From Rhodobacterales bacterium (GTDB taxonomy: Bacteria > Pseudomonadota > Alphaproteobacteria > Rhizobiales > Stappiaceae), in NCBI GenBank assembly GCA_008107755.1, contig VIRH01000088.1, positions 144,539 through 208,538 of the forward strand: 64,000 bases of DNA, written 5' to 3'. Positions 9,194 through 16,836 of the stretch are shown here, one piece after another. The position numbers and the translations under genes were made by a program. The notes below the pieces were generated by a model. The model was not told the DNA's origin. It was given only the letters and a program-made list of their open reading frames with translations, and did not search any database. Numbering within the stretch: the first letter of the stretch is position 1; every line of letters starts with the position of its first letter.

Positions 9194-10147
9194 ATGGCCC
9201 TGAAAGTCGCGGTCCAGATGGACCATATTTCCTCGATCAACATTGCCGGCGACAGCGCCTTCGCCATGATGCTGGAAGCTCAGGCGCGAGGGCATGAGCT
9301 TTATCATTACACGCCGGACCGTCTGGCCATGCGCGGCGAGGATGTCTTTTGCGCACTGGAGCCGGTCGAAGTGCGCGACGAGACGGGAAACCACTTCTCG
9401 CTTGGCGAAAAGACCCGTTTCAACATGCGCGATATCGACGTCGTGCTGATGCGTCAGGACCCGCCGTTCGACCTGTCCTACATCGCGGCGACCCACATGC
9501 TGCAGAAGATCCATCCGCACACGCTGGTGGTCAACGATCCGGTCGAAGTCCGAAATGCGCCGGAAAAGCTTTTCGTCACCGAATTCGCCGACCTGATGCC
9601 GCCGACGCTGATCACCAAGGACCGCGCGGAAATCGATCTCTTCCGTGAGGAATATGGCGACATCGTCATGAAGCCGCTGTTCGGCCATGGCGGCGCGGCG
9701 GTCTTCCGCATCACCCGTGATGATCTCAACTACGGCTCTCTCTACGACTTCTTCAACGCCACCTTCCGTGAGCCCTGGGTGATCCAGCAGTTCCTCCCCA
9801 ACGTGAAGCACGGCGACAAGCGCATTCTTCTGGTCGACGGCGAATTCGCCGGCGCGGTCAACCGGGTGCCGGCAGCCGGCGACCTCCGGTCCAACATGGT
9901 GCGCGGTGGTGCGCCGACGGAGAGCGATCTGACCGAGAAAGAGCGCGAAATCTGCGCGCGCCTTGGCCCGTCTCTCAAGGAAAAAGGCCTCATTCTCGTC
10001 GGCATCGATGTCATCGACGGCTGGCTGACGGAAATCAACGTGACGGCCCCAACGGGCATTCGCGCCATCCGCAAGCTCGGCGGCCCGGATGTGGCGGCGA
10101 AGGTGTGGGATGTGCTGGAAGCGAAAGTCGGCGCCAAACGCGGCTGA
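9194..10147 (+). CDS. gshB: Glutathione synthetase
   Basis: A 317-residue ATP-grasp ligase that joins glycine to gamma-glutamylcysteine. Features: [19 protein letters not shown] at the N-terminus, [12 protein letters not shown], the ATP-grasp core [17 protein letters not shown], and the metal site [19 protein letters not shown]. It has a strong GGGAGGTG ribosome-binding site. The 117-base gap after yraN still permits co-transcription. Full length. Confidence 0.95.
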   Translation: MALKVAVQMDHISSINIAGDSAFAMMLEAQARGHELYHYTPDRLAMRGEDVFCALEPVEVRDETGNHFSLGEKTRFNMRDIDVVLMRQDPPFDLSYIAATHMLQKIHPHTLVVNDPVEVRNAPEKLFVTEFADLMPPTLITKDRAEIDLFREEYGDIVMKPLFGHGGAAVFRITRDDLNYGSLYDFFNATFREPWVIQQFLPNVKHGDKRILLVDGEFAGAVNRVPAAGDLRSNMVRGGAPTESDLTEKEREICARLGPSLKEKGLILVGIDVIDGWLTEINVTAPTGIRAIRKLGGPDVAAKVWDVLEAKVGAKRG

Positions 10148-10261
10148 CAAATTTGCAACAGCGTTGCTTTTCCTGCAACGGGGTCCTTGAACCGATTCGG
10201 GGTATGCTATATCTGACGAAAGGTAAGCTGTCCTGAATCGGGACACTTCTGACGTGAAGTC

Positions 10262-10290
10262 AAAAAAAACCTCCGCGTGGGACGCGGAGG
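10262..10290 (-). terminator. Strong intrinsic terminator, leftward transcript
   Basis: CCTCCGCG at 10270-10277 and CGCGGAGG at 10283-10290 form an 8-bp stem with a 5-base loop. Read on the minus strand it is followed by eight T residues (10269-10262), a textbook intrinsic terminator. It lies about 370 bases beyond the hppD stop, so it may serve hppD or a separate small transcript. Confidence 0.85.
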
Positions 10291-10325
10291 AAAAAAGTTT
10301 GTGCTTAGACAATGCAACAGAGGGC

Positions 10326-10424
10326 CTACTCGGCAGCCTCTACTGGTAAAACCCACACGCGTGTATCTTCTTCCCGCTTCGGCCAAAAAAAGTTTCTGAA
10401 TCTTTCCGATAATTCGAGATAGAT
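10326..10424 (-). CDS. Candidate short open frame ahead of the terminator, start unclear
   Basis: A stop-to-stop frame of 32 codons ends with TAG at 10328-10326, 35 bases before the strong terminator. The translated end, TRVWVLPVEAAE, looks protein-like and mixed in charge, unlike random frame. There is no ATG, GTG or TTG near the upstream stop, so either a rare start, a frameshift from the overlapping frame (which has a TTG near 10428), or a decayed gene must be assumed. No family recognised. It may equally be coincidence inside an untranslated RNA. Confidence 0.25.
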   Translation of the reverse strand: MYLELSERFRNFFWPKREEDTRVWVLPVEAAE

Positions 10425-10596
10425 TCAAATTTCAAAATAAAATCAATATCTTGTGCCGAAGAAAAAAAACGAAAAAAGTTACTGAATGCTCCACTGAGGA
10501 GCGTTTTGCAGGTTGTATCCAGGTTGTAAAGCCTGCCCCTGGTCTCTCCCGGGCGCCAAAAAAAAGCGTATTGGCCTCATCTGCGATGCGTTTTTC

Positions 10597-10627
10597 GGGA
10601 GCAGGCGGTTTTCGGACCGCCTCTCCC
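10597..10627 (+). terminator. Long hairpin after hppD/gshB convergence
   Basis: GGGAG (10597-10601) and AGGCGGT (10603-10609) pair with ACCGCCT (10616-10622) and CTCCC (10623-10627), interrupted by one bulged C, with loop TTTCGG-like. TTTTT follows at 10633-10637 on the plus strand. It could stop rightward transcription from running into hppD. Confidence 0.5.
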
Positions 10628-10661
10628 TGATCGTTTTTCCAATCGATAGCTCAAAGGCCTG

Positions 10662-11774
10662 TCACTCGGCGGCGTCGGTCTTCAGGACACCGCGTCGGAT
10701 CTGATCTTCCTCGATGGACTCGAACAGCGCGCGGAAATTGCCCTCGCCGAAGCCCTCGTCGCCCTTGCGCTGAATGAATTCGAAAAAGATCGGGCCGATC
10801 ACCGTCTTGGAGAAGATCTGCAGCAGGATCTTCGTGGTTCCTCCGTTCATCACCCCTTCCCCGTCGATCAGGATGCCGTGACGCTTCATGCGCTCGATCG
10901 GCTCGTCGTGACCTTTGACCCGTTCGTGCGACATCTCGTAATAGGTGTCGGGCGGACCGGGCATGAACTTCAGCTCTTTCGCGGCGAGACGGTCCGTGCT
11001 CGTGTAGATGTCGTCGGTACCGACCGCGATATGCTGGATGCCCTCGCCGCGGTACTTCTTCAGATATTCCTCGATCTGACTGGTATCGTCCTTGGATTCG
11101 TTCAGCGGAATGCGGATCTTGCCGCAAGGGCTGGTGATTGCACGGCTGACAAGACCGGTAATCCGCCCGTCGATGTCAAAGAAATGGATCTGCGAGAAAT
11201 TGAACAGGTCGCGGTAGAAGTCCCACCACTTGTCCATGTTGCCGCGATAGACGTTGTGGGTCAGGTGATCGAGATAATAGAAACCGACGCCTTCGGGCTT
11301 CGGGTCCGGCGCGCCGAGCCACTCGAAATCCTGCTCATAGGCTGAGCCCTTCTCGCCATAGGTTTCGACGAAATAGAGCAGCGACCCGCCGATGCCGACG
11401 ATTGCCGGAACGTCCAGGGTCTTGTCGTCCCCCACATAAGGCGTCGCGCCCTTTGAAACCGCGTGGTCGAACGCCTTGCGTGCATCCACAACCCGCCAGG
11501 CCATGGACGGCGCGCATGGGCCGTGTTCCTCGACAAACTTCATGCCGAAACTGGCGGGCTCTGCATTCAGCAGATAGGTGATGTCTCCCTGCCGGTAGAG
11601 GGTGATGTCCTTCGTCCTGTGCTTCGCAACACGCTCATAGCCCATTCTGCGGAACAGGGCGTCCAGCTTTTCCGGTTCCGGATGGGCGAATTCGACAAAC
11701 TCGAACCCATCGGTCCCGGCCGGATTGTCCTCGGTGATTTCTGCCGGCGGGGCATCATGCGGAAACGGTCCCAT
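10662..11774 (-). CDS. hppD: 4-hydroxyphenylpyruvate dioxygenase
   Basis: A 370-residue non-heme Fe(II) enzyme that converts 4-hydroxyphenylpyruvate to homogentisate in tyrosine breakdown. The C-terminal catalytic half has the three iron ligands in context: the first His in LDHLTHNVYRG, the second in GIQHIAVGTDD and the Glu in FFEFIQRKGDEGFGEGNF. The frame remains open far upstream, but the family start and a GAGGAG site near 11785 support the ATG at 11774. It is divergent from an Lrp-type regulator, a common arrangement that suggests direct control. No homogentisate dioxygenase gene is in the window. Confidence 0.94.
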   Translation of the reverse strand: MGPFPHDAPPAEITEDNPAGTDGFEFVEFAHPEPEKLDALFRRMGYERVAKHRTKDITLYRQGDITYLLNAEPASFGMKFVEEHGPCAPSMAWRVVDARKAFDHAVSKGATPYVGDDKTLDVPAIVGIGGSLLYFVETYGEKGSAYEQDFEWLGAPDPKPEGVGFYYLDHLTHNVYRGNMDKWWDFYRDLFNFSQIHFFDIDGRITGLVSRAITSPCGKIRIPLNESKDDTSQIEEYLKKYRGEGIQHIAVGTDDIYTSTDRLAAKELKFMPGPPDTYYEMSHERVKGHDEPIERMKRHGILIDGEGVMNGGTTKILLQIFSKTVIGPIFFEFIQRKGDEGFGEGNFRALFESIEEDQIRRGVLKTDAAE

Positions 11775-11857
11775 GTGCTGTTCCTCTCCTCTTGTGATTT
11801 TCCCTGACATCGAATTGACCTTCAGCATGAGGCCAAAGGCGCGCAGCATGTGTGCAA

Positions 11858-11899
11858 AACACGTGTTGTTGCGTATGATGATGCGCGAAACCTGCATCA
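11858..11899. promoter_or_regulatory. Inverted repeats between hppD and the Lrp-type regulator
   Basis: The intergenic region contains a perfect 10-bp palindrome AACACGTGTT (11858-11867) and TGATGC (11879-11884) paired with GCATCA (11894-11899) across 9 bases. Dyads of this kind are typical Lrp/AsnC binding sites, and the second ends just before the regulator's ribosome-binding site. Control of both genes is inferred. Confidence 0.5.
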
Positions 11900-11915
11900 A
11901 TGAAGGATTATGCGC

Positions 11916-12389
11916 ATGAACGTTGCGCTGGACAGCTTCGATCTGAAACTCCTTGCCGCGCTTCAGGAAAACGCCGCGCTGACAAATGCGGACCTTGGCG
12001 AGGTCATCGGCCTGTCCGCAAGTCAGGTGTCCCGGCGGCGCCAGAAGCTGGAGGAAGGCCAAGTCATCCGCCGGTACCGGGCGGATCTTGCGCCCGACGC
12101 GCTCGGGCTGACGGTCACGGCCTTTGTCGGCGTCACGCTCGGTGCGCACAGCCGCGAAAATGCCCGCAAGTTTCGCAACATGGTCACCGCGATGCCGGAG
12201 GTGCAGGAGGCACACACGCTGACGGGTGATCTGGATTACATGCTGAAGATCGTCGTGCCGGACCTGAAGGCGCTCAGCCGGATCATCAATGACGAACTTC
12301 TGCCGCAGGAAGCGGTCAACAACGTGCGCTCGTCCATCGCGATGGATACGCTCAAGGATGACAATCTGCTGCCGCTTGGCCGAGCCTGA
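11916..12389 (+). CDS. Lrp/AsnC family transcriptional regulator
   Basis: A 157-residue regulator with an N-terminal helix-turn-helix (LDSFDLKLLAALQENAALT, then IGLSASQVSRRRQKLEEGQVI) and a C-terminal RAM ligand-binding/oligomer domain (EVQEAHTLTGDLDYMLKI). Such proteins sense amino acids. Its divergence from hppD suggests it controls tyrosine catabolism in response to tyrosine or phenylalanine. I prefer the ATG at 11916 because GAAGGA lies 8 bases upstream; an ATG at 11910 is too close. Confidence 0.88.
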   Translation: MNVALDSFDLKLLAALQENAALTNADLGEVIGLSASQVSRRRQKLEEGQVIRRYRADLAPDALGLTVTAFVGVTLGAHSRENARKFRNMVTAMPEVQEAHTLTGDLDYMLKIVVPDLKALSRIINDELLPQEAVNNVRSSIAMDTLKDDNLLPLGRA

Positions 12390-12474
12390 TCAGCGAAGAC
12401 CGGCATCACCAAACCGTCGCCAGCGGGCAGGGGATTGGGCACGGCCGACCGCGTTGAAGGAACAAAGCCCGGCC

Positions 12475-13056
12475 TCAGAACCGCAGCCAGCCGTCCACGC
12501 GCGACCAGAAATCGTTGCGCAGTCCGGGAATGTCCGGAGCCGGGTTGCCGAAGGGGTCGGCGAGGCAGACGTCGCTCATGCCCTGCTGGGCCGACAGGAG
12601 ACAGCGGTCGGGTTCACAGACGATGACGTCTGAAAGGTAGAGCCTCTTGCCCGCATAGAGCTTGAATTCGAGATCCGGCTTTCGCGGATCGTGGCCACTG
12701 GTGAAGACAAAGGTCGGATATTCGCCGCCGCGCGGCTGTCCCCTGTCCTGAACGGCATGGATATAGACGGGATTGCGCACTGTGCCTTCTGCGGCCTTCG
12801 CCGTTGCCGGAGCGCCGTCAGGCTGTTGCGAGGGCGAACATCCCAGCATGTTGAAGGCAAAGAACTTGCCGGTGGTGCTCTCTCCGTCATCGGCCAGCAC
12901 CTTCGCGTAGGCGGCGTTCAGCGCGTCGTCGGCGACCTGGCTGTATGTGTCCGAGGAATCGTTCAGCGACAGCGCCTGCGCCGAACTGGCAAAAACAGCC
13001 GGCAGCAAAAGAAAACCGGCCGTAAACAGGCCGCGCACGGTATTCCGAAGCCTCAA
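12475..13056 (-). CDS. Exported protein of unknown function
   Basis: A 193-residue protein with a signal peptide (basic start, hydrophobic GLFTAGFLLLPAVFA, cleavage near SSAQA). The mature part has four cysteines (MLGCSP, IVCEPDRC, DVCLAD) and aromatic-rich strands; no transmembrane segment. I do not recognise a family. It lies alone between the Lrp-type gene (convergent) and the divergent DUF533 gene. A periplasmic or secreted, disulfide-containing protein is the most that can be said. Confidence 0.65.
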   Translation of the reverse strand: MRLRNTVRGLFTAGFLLLPAVFASSAQALSLNDSSDTYSQVADDALNAAYAKVLADDGESTTGKFFAFNMLGCSPSQQPDGAPATAKAAEGTVRNPVYIHAVQDRGQPRGGEYPTFVFTSGHDPRKPDLEFKLYAGKRLYLSDVIVCEPDRCLLSAQQGMSDVCLADPFGNPAPDIPGLRNDFWSRVDGWLRF

Positions 13057-13202
13057 GATGTTCCTCTTTCGTGGTGCCGGCAGGTGGCCTTCACGTCGCG
13101 ATCCTGACGAGAATTGTCACGCAAACTTGCGCGCGTTGCAGAAAATCCCATTTGTTAGTCCGATGGATATAGCCCGATCCGGGCAATAATAGGGAGCGAG
13201 CC

Positions 13203-13952
13203 ATGTTTGATGCGAAATCCTTGCTTGACCAGTTTCTGGGCGGCCAGTCGTCAGGGAAGGCGCCGGGACGCCCGGGAGGGCAGGCTCGGCAGGGCGGGTC
13301 AGGAGATCTGCTGTCGCAAGGCAAGGATTTTCTGTCGTCTCAGGGCGGCGGGCTTGCGCTCGGCAGCCTCGCGGGCCTGGTGCTCGGCACCAAGTCCGGG
13401 CGGAAAATAGGAAAGAAGGCAGTCACTTACGGTGGTCTAGCCCTCGTCGCAGGACTCGCTTACAAGGCCTATCAGGGGCACAAGGCGAACCAGCAGAACG
13501 CACCACGACCAAATTACCCGGCCGACGATCCGGTCCCGCTCGAGGCGCCGCGTGGGACCGCATTCGATCCGGCGGAACAGCCTGGCGGCGAAAACGAGGC
13601 GGCCCTTGCCCTGCTGAGCGCCATGATCGCAGCCGCAAAGTCGGATGGTCATATCGACGCAGAGGAGCAGGATCGTATCTTCTCCAAGATCGACGAGGCT
13701 GGCCTCGACAGCGAGGCGAAGGCATTCCTGATGGATGAACTACGCTCGCCGCTTGATCTCGACAAGGTGGTCGCCAGTGCCCGAACCGAGGAAATGGCGG
13801 CGGAAATCTACGCGGCGTCCCGCCTTGCCATCGATCCGGACCATCCGGCCGAAAAGGCTTACCTGCAGATGCTTGCAGCGCGGCTCGGGCTCGATGCGGG
13901 CCTTGTCGACGAAATCGAGCTTGCCGTGCGCGAGGCGGAAGCGGCCGTCTGA
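13203..13952 (+). CDS. DUF533 (YebE-like, TerB-fold) protein
   Basis: A 249-residue protein. Residues 1-45 are glycine/glutamine-rich and low complexity (SSGKAPGRPGGQARQGGSG), then a hydrophobic glycine-rich stretch (GGLALGSLAGLVLGTKSG; TYGGLALVAGLAYKAYQG) typical of DUF533. The C-terminal half (from about 125) is a TerB-like helical domain with LSAMIAAAKSDGHIDAEEQDRI. Probably an inner-membrane-associated protein; function unknown. Good start: a GGGAGCG site just before the ATG. Confidence 0.8.
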   Translation: MFDAKSLLDQFLGGQSSGKAPGRPGGQARQGGSGDLLSQGKDFLSSQGGGLALGSLAGLVLGTKSGRKIGKKAVTYGGLALVAGLAYKAYQGHKANQQNAPRPNYPADDPVPLEAPRGTAFDPAEQPGGENEAALALLSAMIAAAKSDGHIDAEEQDRIFSKIDEAGLDSEAKAFLMDELRSPLDLDKVVASARTEEMAAEIYAASRLAIDPDHPAEKAYLQMLAARLGLDAGLVDEIELAVREAEAAV

Positions 13953-13957
13953 TGATC

Positions 13958-13994
13958 CACGTGAGCGCGGTGCCTTGCGACCCGCGCTCACGTG
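13958..13994. terminator. 12-bp perfect hairpin between convergent genes
   Basis: CACGTGAGCGCG (13958-13969) pairs exactly with CGCGCTCACGTG (13983-13994) around a 13-base loop. It starts 5 bases past the DUF533 stop and lies just before the end of the convergent dctP-type gene. There is no T-tract on either strand, so it may be a bidirectional transcript-end stabiliser rather than an intrinsic terminator. Confidence 0.55.
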
Positions 13995-14004
13995 ACCGGC
14001 GATT

Positions 14005-15054
14005 CTACTGCTTCGTGTTTTCCTCGATCAATTCGACGGCGCGGTTATAGAGCCCGGTGCCGTCGAGACCCTTTTCGTCCATCTCGGCGATCCATTTCTC
14101 GATCGTCGGTGCGGATGCCTCCTTCCAGCGGGAGATCTCCTCCGGAGAAAGCTCGATGATGTTCGCGCCCTCAGCGATCGCATCATCCCGCGGCGGCGCA
14201 TCGTCGCGCTGCATCTGCGCCCCGGCGAAGGCGGACAGTGCCAGGCCGGAGTTCTTGTCGATGATGGCTTTCAGGTCGTCGGGCAGGGACTCGTAGGAAT
14301 CCTTGTTCATGCCGAGGATGAACGTTGCCGTATAAAGCGCCTCGTCGCCGAAGTCGGTGTGGTTGTCGACCAGTTCGTTGATCTTCAACGCGCCTGTCAC
14401 CTCCCACGGCACCACCGTGGCGTCGATCACGCCTTTCGACAGCGCTTCGGGAACTGCCGGCACGGGCATGCCGATCGGCGTTGCGCCAAGCGAACTGAAC
14501 ATGCCGTTGGTCACACGCGTCGGGGCGCGCAGCTTCACGCCGTTCAGATCGTCCAGGGACTCGATCGGTTCCTTGGAATGGATCAGCCCGGGTCCGTGCA
14601 CCCAGAGGCCAAGAACCTTCATGTCCTTGAAGTCCGCGCCCAGCATCGTTTCTTCGCCGAGCTGCCAGAAGGCGCGTGACACCGCTTCCGCATTTGTCAT
14701 GATGAAAGGCAGTTCGAAGACCTCGGTCCTCGGAAACCGGCCCGGCGTGTAGCCCGGCAAGGTCCAGATGATGTCCGCGACGCCGTCGATGGCCTGGTCC
14801 ACCAGTTCCGGCGGCTTGCCGCCAAGCTGCATCGCCGGATAGTGCTGGAACTCGATCCGGCCATCGGATTCCTCTTCGATCTTTTCCATCCAGGGCACCA
14901 GGATATTTTTCGGCACACTTGCCTGTGCCGGCAGCATCTGGTGCAGACGCAAGGTGACATCCGCCGCAAGCGCCGGCGTTGCCATTCCGGCAAGCGGCAG
15001 GACGGCAAGCGCGACGGCGCCAGCCGTCAGGGCCCTCAAGTTCCCGTAATTCAT
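14005..15054 (-). CDS. TRAP transporter substrate-binding protein (DctP family), without membrane partners
   Basis: A 349-residue periplasmic receptor: signal peptide ending ATPALAA, then a DctP fold (LRLHQMLPAQASVPKNIL, MQLGGKPPELVDQA, LKVLGLWVHGPG-like centre, LRAPTRVTNGM with the substrate-carboxylate arginine, and AVPEALSKGVIDATVVPWE). TRAP receptors bind organic acids and need DctQ and DctM subunits, neither of which is adjacent. It is the first gene's neighbour in a leftward cluster with a ferredoxin and P450 transcribed toward it, suggesting it imports the P450 substrate. The ATG at 15054 was chosen because a GGAGGAG site precedes it. Confidence 0.85.
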   Translation of the reverse strand: MNYGNLRALTAGAVALAVLPLAGMATPALAADVTLRLHQMLPAQASVPKNILVPWMEKIEEESDGRIEFQHYPAMQLGGKPPELVDQAIDGVADIIWTLPGYTPGRFPRTEVFELPFIMTNAEAVSRAFWQLGEETMLGADFKDMKVLGLWVHGPGLIHSKEPIESLDDLNGVKLRAPTRVTNGMFSSLGATPIGMPVPAVPEALSKGVIDATVVPWEVTGALKINELVDNHTDFGDEALYTATFILGMNKDSYESLPDDLKAIIDKNSGLALSAFAGAQMQRDDAPPRDDAIAEGANIIELSPEEISRWKEASAPTIEKWIAEMDEKGLDGTGLYNRAVELIEENTKQ

Positions 15055-15147
15055 CGTGTTCTCCTCCCTGTATTCAAAAGGCATTTTCGCCCATCCCGAC
15101 ACCGGAACGCAATCGCTCCGGCCGCCTTCAAAGTTCTCCGGGCCGCG

Positions 15148-15471
15148 TCAGGCCTGCTCCTCCGGCAGGTGCACCACCAGCCCGTCGAGCGCCCCCGTCA
15201 CCCGGATCTGGCAGGACAGCCGGGACGTGGGCTTGAGTTCGGCGGCCGCGCATTCCAGCATGTCCTCTTCGCCGTTCTCCCGCTCGCCGGTCTTATCTGC
15301 CCATGCATCATCCACGTAGCAGTGGCAGGTGGCACACATCATGGCACCGCCGCATTCGGCGAAAATGCCGGCGATTCCCTGGCTGATGGCCGTCTCCATC
15401 ACACTTGCGCCTTCGCTGGCGTCGACTGTCGTGCGGCTTCCGTCCGGCTGGACGAAGGTGATCTGCACCAT
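15148..15471 (-). CDS. [2Fe-2S] ferredoxin, P450-partner type
   Basis: A 107-residue adrenodoxin/putidaredoxin-type ferredoxin. Cluster ligands appear as C-x5-C-x2-C (AECGGAMMCATCHC) with the fourth in RLSCQIRV. It begins MVQITFVQPDGSRTTVD, the usual first strand, so I place the start at 15471 although the frame stays open upstream. It lies 44 bases downstream of the P450 gene on the same strand, so it is very likely the electron donor for that P450. No ferredoxin reductase gene is nearby, so a shared reductase must serve it. Confidence 0.9.
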   Translation of the reverse strand: MVQITFVQPDGSRTTVDASEGASVMETAISQGIAGIFAECGGAMMCATCHCYVDDAWADKTGERENGEEDMLECAAAELKPTSRLSCQIRVTGALDGLVVHLPEEQA

Positions 15472-15515
15472 GTGGTTCTCCGTGCTGGGTGAAAATATCC
15501 CGGCTGGTTGACTGG

Positions 15516-16691
15516 TCAATTCAGTTTGACGGGCAGGTTCAAAGGGCCGCGGAAGCCGAAACCGCTCCAGACCACGTCCTCTGCTGTGTCCAGTTTCATG
15601 TCGGGAAACCGCTCGAACAGCATCGGCAGCATGATCTCGCCGACGGTCCGCCGGGAAATATGGGCGCCCGCGCAATGGTGCGGTCCGCTGCCGAAAGCCT
15701 GATGCGGCGCTTTCTTGCGAAAGACGTTGAAGACCTCGCCGTCTTCATAAAGATCTTCGTCCCTGTTCGCGGATGCCTGGATCGTCATCAGCGTCACGCC
15801 TTCGGGAATGTCTATGCCGTCGATCTGCAGGTCGCGCGTCGCCCGGCGCGAAGACGCCTGGATCGGCGCAACCCAGCGGACCCCTTCCTCGAAGGCGTCG
15901 GCCCAGGCGTCCTGCCGCTTGACCTCTTCCAGCTGGTCCGGATTGGTCAGCAGGCCAAAGATGATGGTTGCCAGCGCATCGCGGGGCTCGTTGATGCCGC
16001 CACCGATCGCGATCTTGATGTTCGCATAGACCTGGCTCATCGGGATCGGGTCGCGTGCGTTCAGCATGACGGAAAAGGCGGAATTGTTGGGCTCTTCCCG
16101 GTGACGGGGGATCAGACTGTCGAAAATCGCGTCCATTTCGGCATTGGCGGCGTCGGAGCGCTCGAAAGGCGCGTCCGCAAAGCCGAAATTGCCGGCTCCG
16201 TCGATCAGCACCTGCGACCAGCGCTGCATGTCGGCATCGCTGACTTCGTCGAGCCCGAGAATGTGGGCGAGGATGCGCGCCGCCACCGGTCCGCACAGGT
16301 CGGTGAAGAGATCGACGGTCTCGCCGCGCGGCAGCCGGTCGAGATAGTCCGATGCAATCTTGCGATAGAGATCCGCCCAGTCGGTCTTGATGACCTTGGG
16401 CGAGAAGGCCGGCTGCATCGCCATGCGCTCGCGCCGGTGTTCCTCACCGTCCTTGCGCATCAGCGTATGCGCCAGAAACGCGCGGCGCATCGGGGTGACC
16501 GGATCGTCGGAGCTGTAAAGCTCCGCATCATCCTTCACCATCTTGGTGTGACACGCCTTCGTCAGAAAGATGCGATTTGCCGCGGGGACGCGCACGATCG
16601 GCGTTTCCGCGCGCATGCGGCGATAGATCGGATACGGGTCCCGCGTCAGTTCCGCGAGAGTCAGGGTCTCATCGACCGGTGCGACCGTCAT
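15516..16691 (-). CDS. Cytochrome P450
   Basis: A 391-residue soluble bacterial P450. The heme-thiolate loop is AFGSGPHHCAGAHISR, the K-helix ExxR is EEGVRWVAP-like (E and R of the conserved pair), and the meander follows ANRDEDLYEDGEVF. The I-helix reads IAIGGGINEPRDAL: the acidic residue is present but the usual oxygen-activating threonine is replaced by proline. This GGxxEP variant occurs in some bacterial subfamilies. First gene of a P450-ferredoxin-dctP unit, divergent from a LysR regulator; substrate unknown, probably an organic acid if the TRAP receptor serves it. Confidence 0.93.
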   Translation of the reverse strand: MTVAPVDETLTLAELTRDPYPIYRRMRAETPIVRVPAANRIFLTKACHTKMVKDDAELYSSDDPVTPMRRAFLAHTLMRKDGEEHRRERMAMQPAFSPKVIKTDWADLYRKIASDYLDRLPRGETVDLFTDLCGPVAARILAHILGLDEVSDADMQRWSQVLIDGAGNFGFADAPFERSDAANAEMDAIFDSLIPRHREEPNNSAFSVMLNARDPIPMSQVYANIKIAIGGGINEPRDALATIIFGLLTNPDQLEEVKRQDAWADAFEEGVRWVAPIQASSRRATRDLQIDGIDIPEGVTLMTIQASANRDEDLYEDGEVFNVFRKKAPHQAFGSGPHHCAGAHISRRTVGEIMLPMLFERFPDMKLDTAEDVVWSGFGFRGPLNLPVKLN

Positions 16692-16773
16692 CTGCCTTCT
16701 CCTCCCAAATCCGGCAATGACGGCAGTTAAACCGCCGCCATCGGATCAGGCAATATGATTGACTTTATGGTTG

Positions 16774-16792
16774 GCATCGAATTTTTTGATGC
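16774..16792. promoter_or_regulatory. Likely LysR operator between P450 and regulator genes
   Basis: GCATC (16774-16778) and GATGC (16788-16792) form an interrupted dyad with 9 bases between, i.e. the ATC-N9-GAT / T-N11-A pattern favoured by LysR-type regulators. It sits in the divergent promoter region, 45 bases upstream of the LysR gene start. Confidence 0.6.
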
Positions 16793-16836
16793 TGTGCGGC
16801 ACGCTTGGAGGCCGCTTCATCGGGAAGGGAGGCCTG

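Larger units (their letters stand above)
10148..10661. other. AT-rich 514-base region between gshB and hppD with hairpins
   Basis: No full gene is evident between the convergent gshB and hppD genes. Several hairpins are present: GCAAC/GTTGC at 10155-10167 followed by TTTT (weak gshB terminator); a strong minus-strand terminator at 10262-10290; GCTCC/GGAGC near 10488-10502; and a long hairpin at 10597-10627 (GGGAG/CTCCC and AGGCGGT/ACCGCCT) followed by TTTTT. The A+T-rich stretch 10380-10480, unlike the surroundings, lies upstream (on the minus strand) of a short open frame described separately. A small transcript read leftward is plausible. Confidence 0.6.

Noticed and set aside
8747..10312. 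A 521-codon minus-strand frame opposite yraN and gshB
   Set aside because: Composition rich in Arg, Gly, His, Asp with no domains; typical GC-frame shadow of gshB.
10513..10704. A 63-codon plus-strand frame between gshB and hppD
   Set aside because: It crosses the long hairpin and enters hppD antisense, with no ribosome-binding site or recognisable features.
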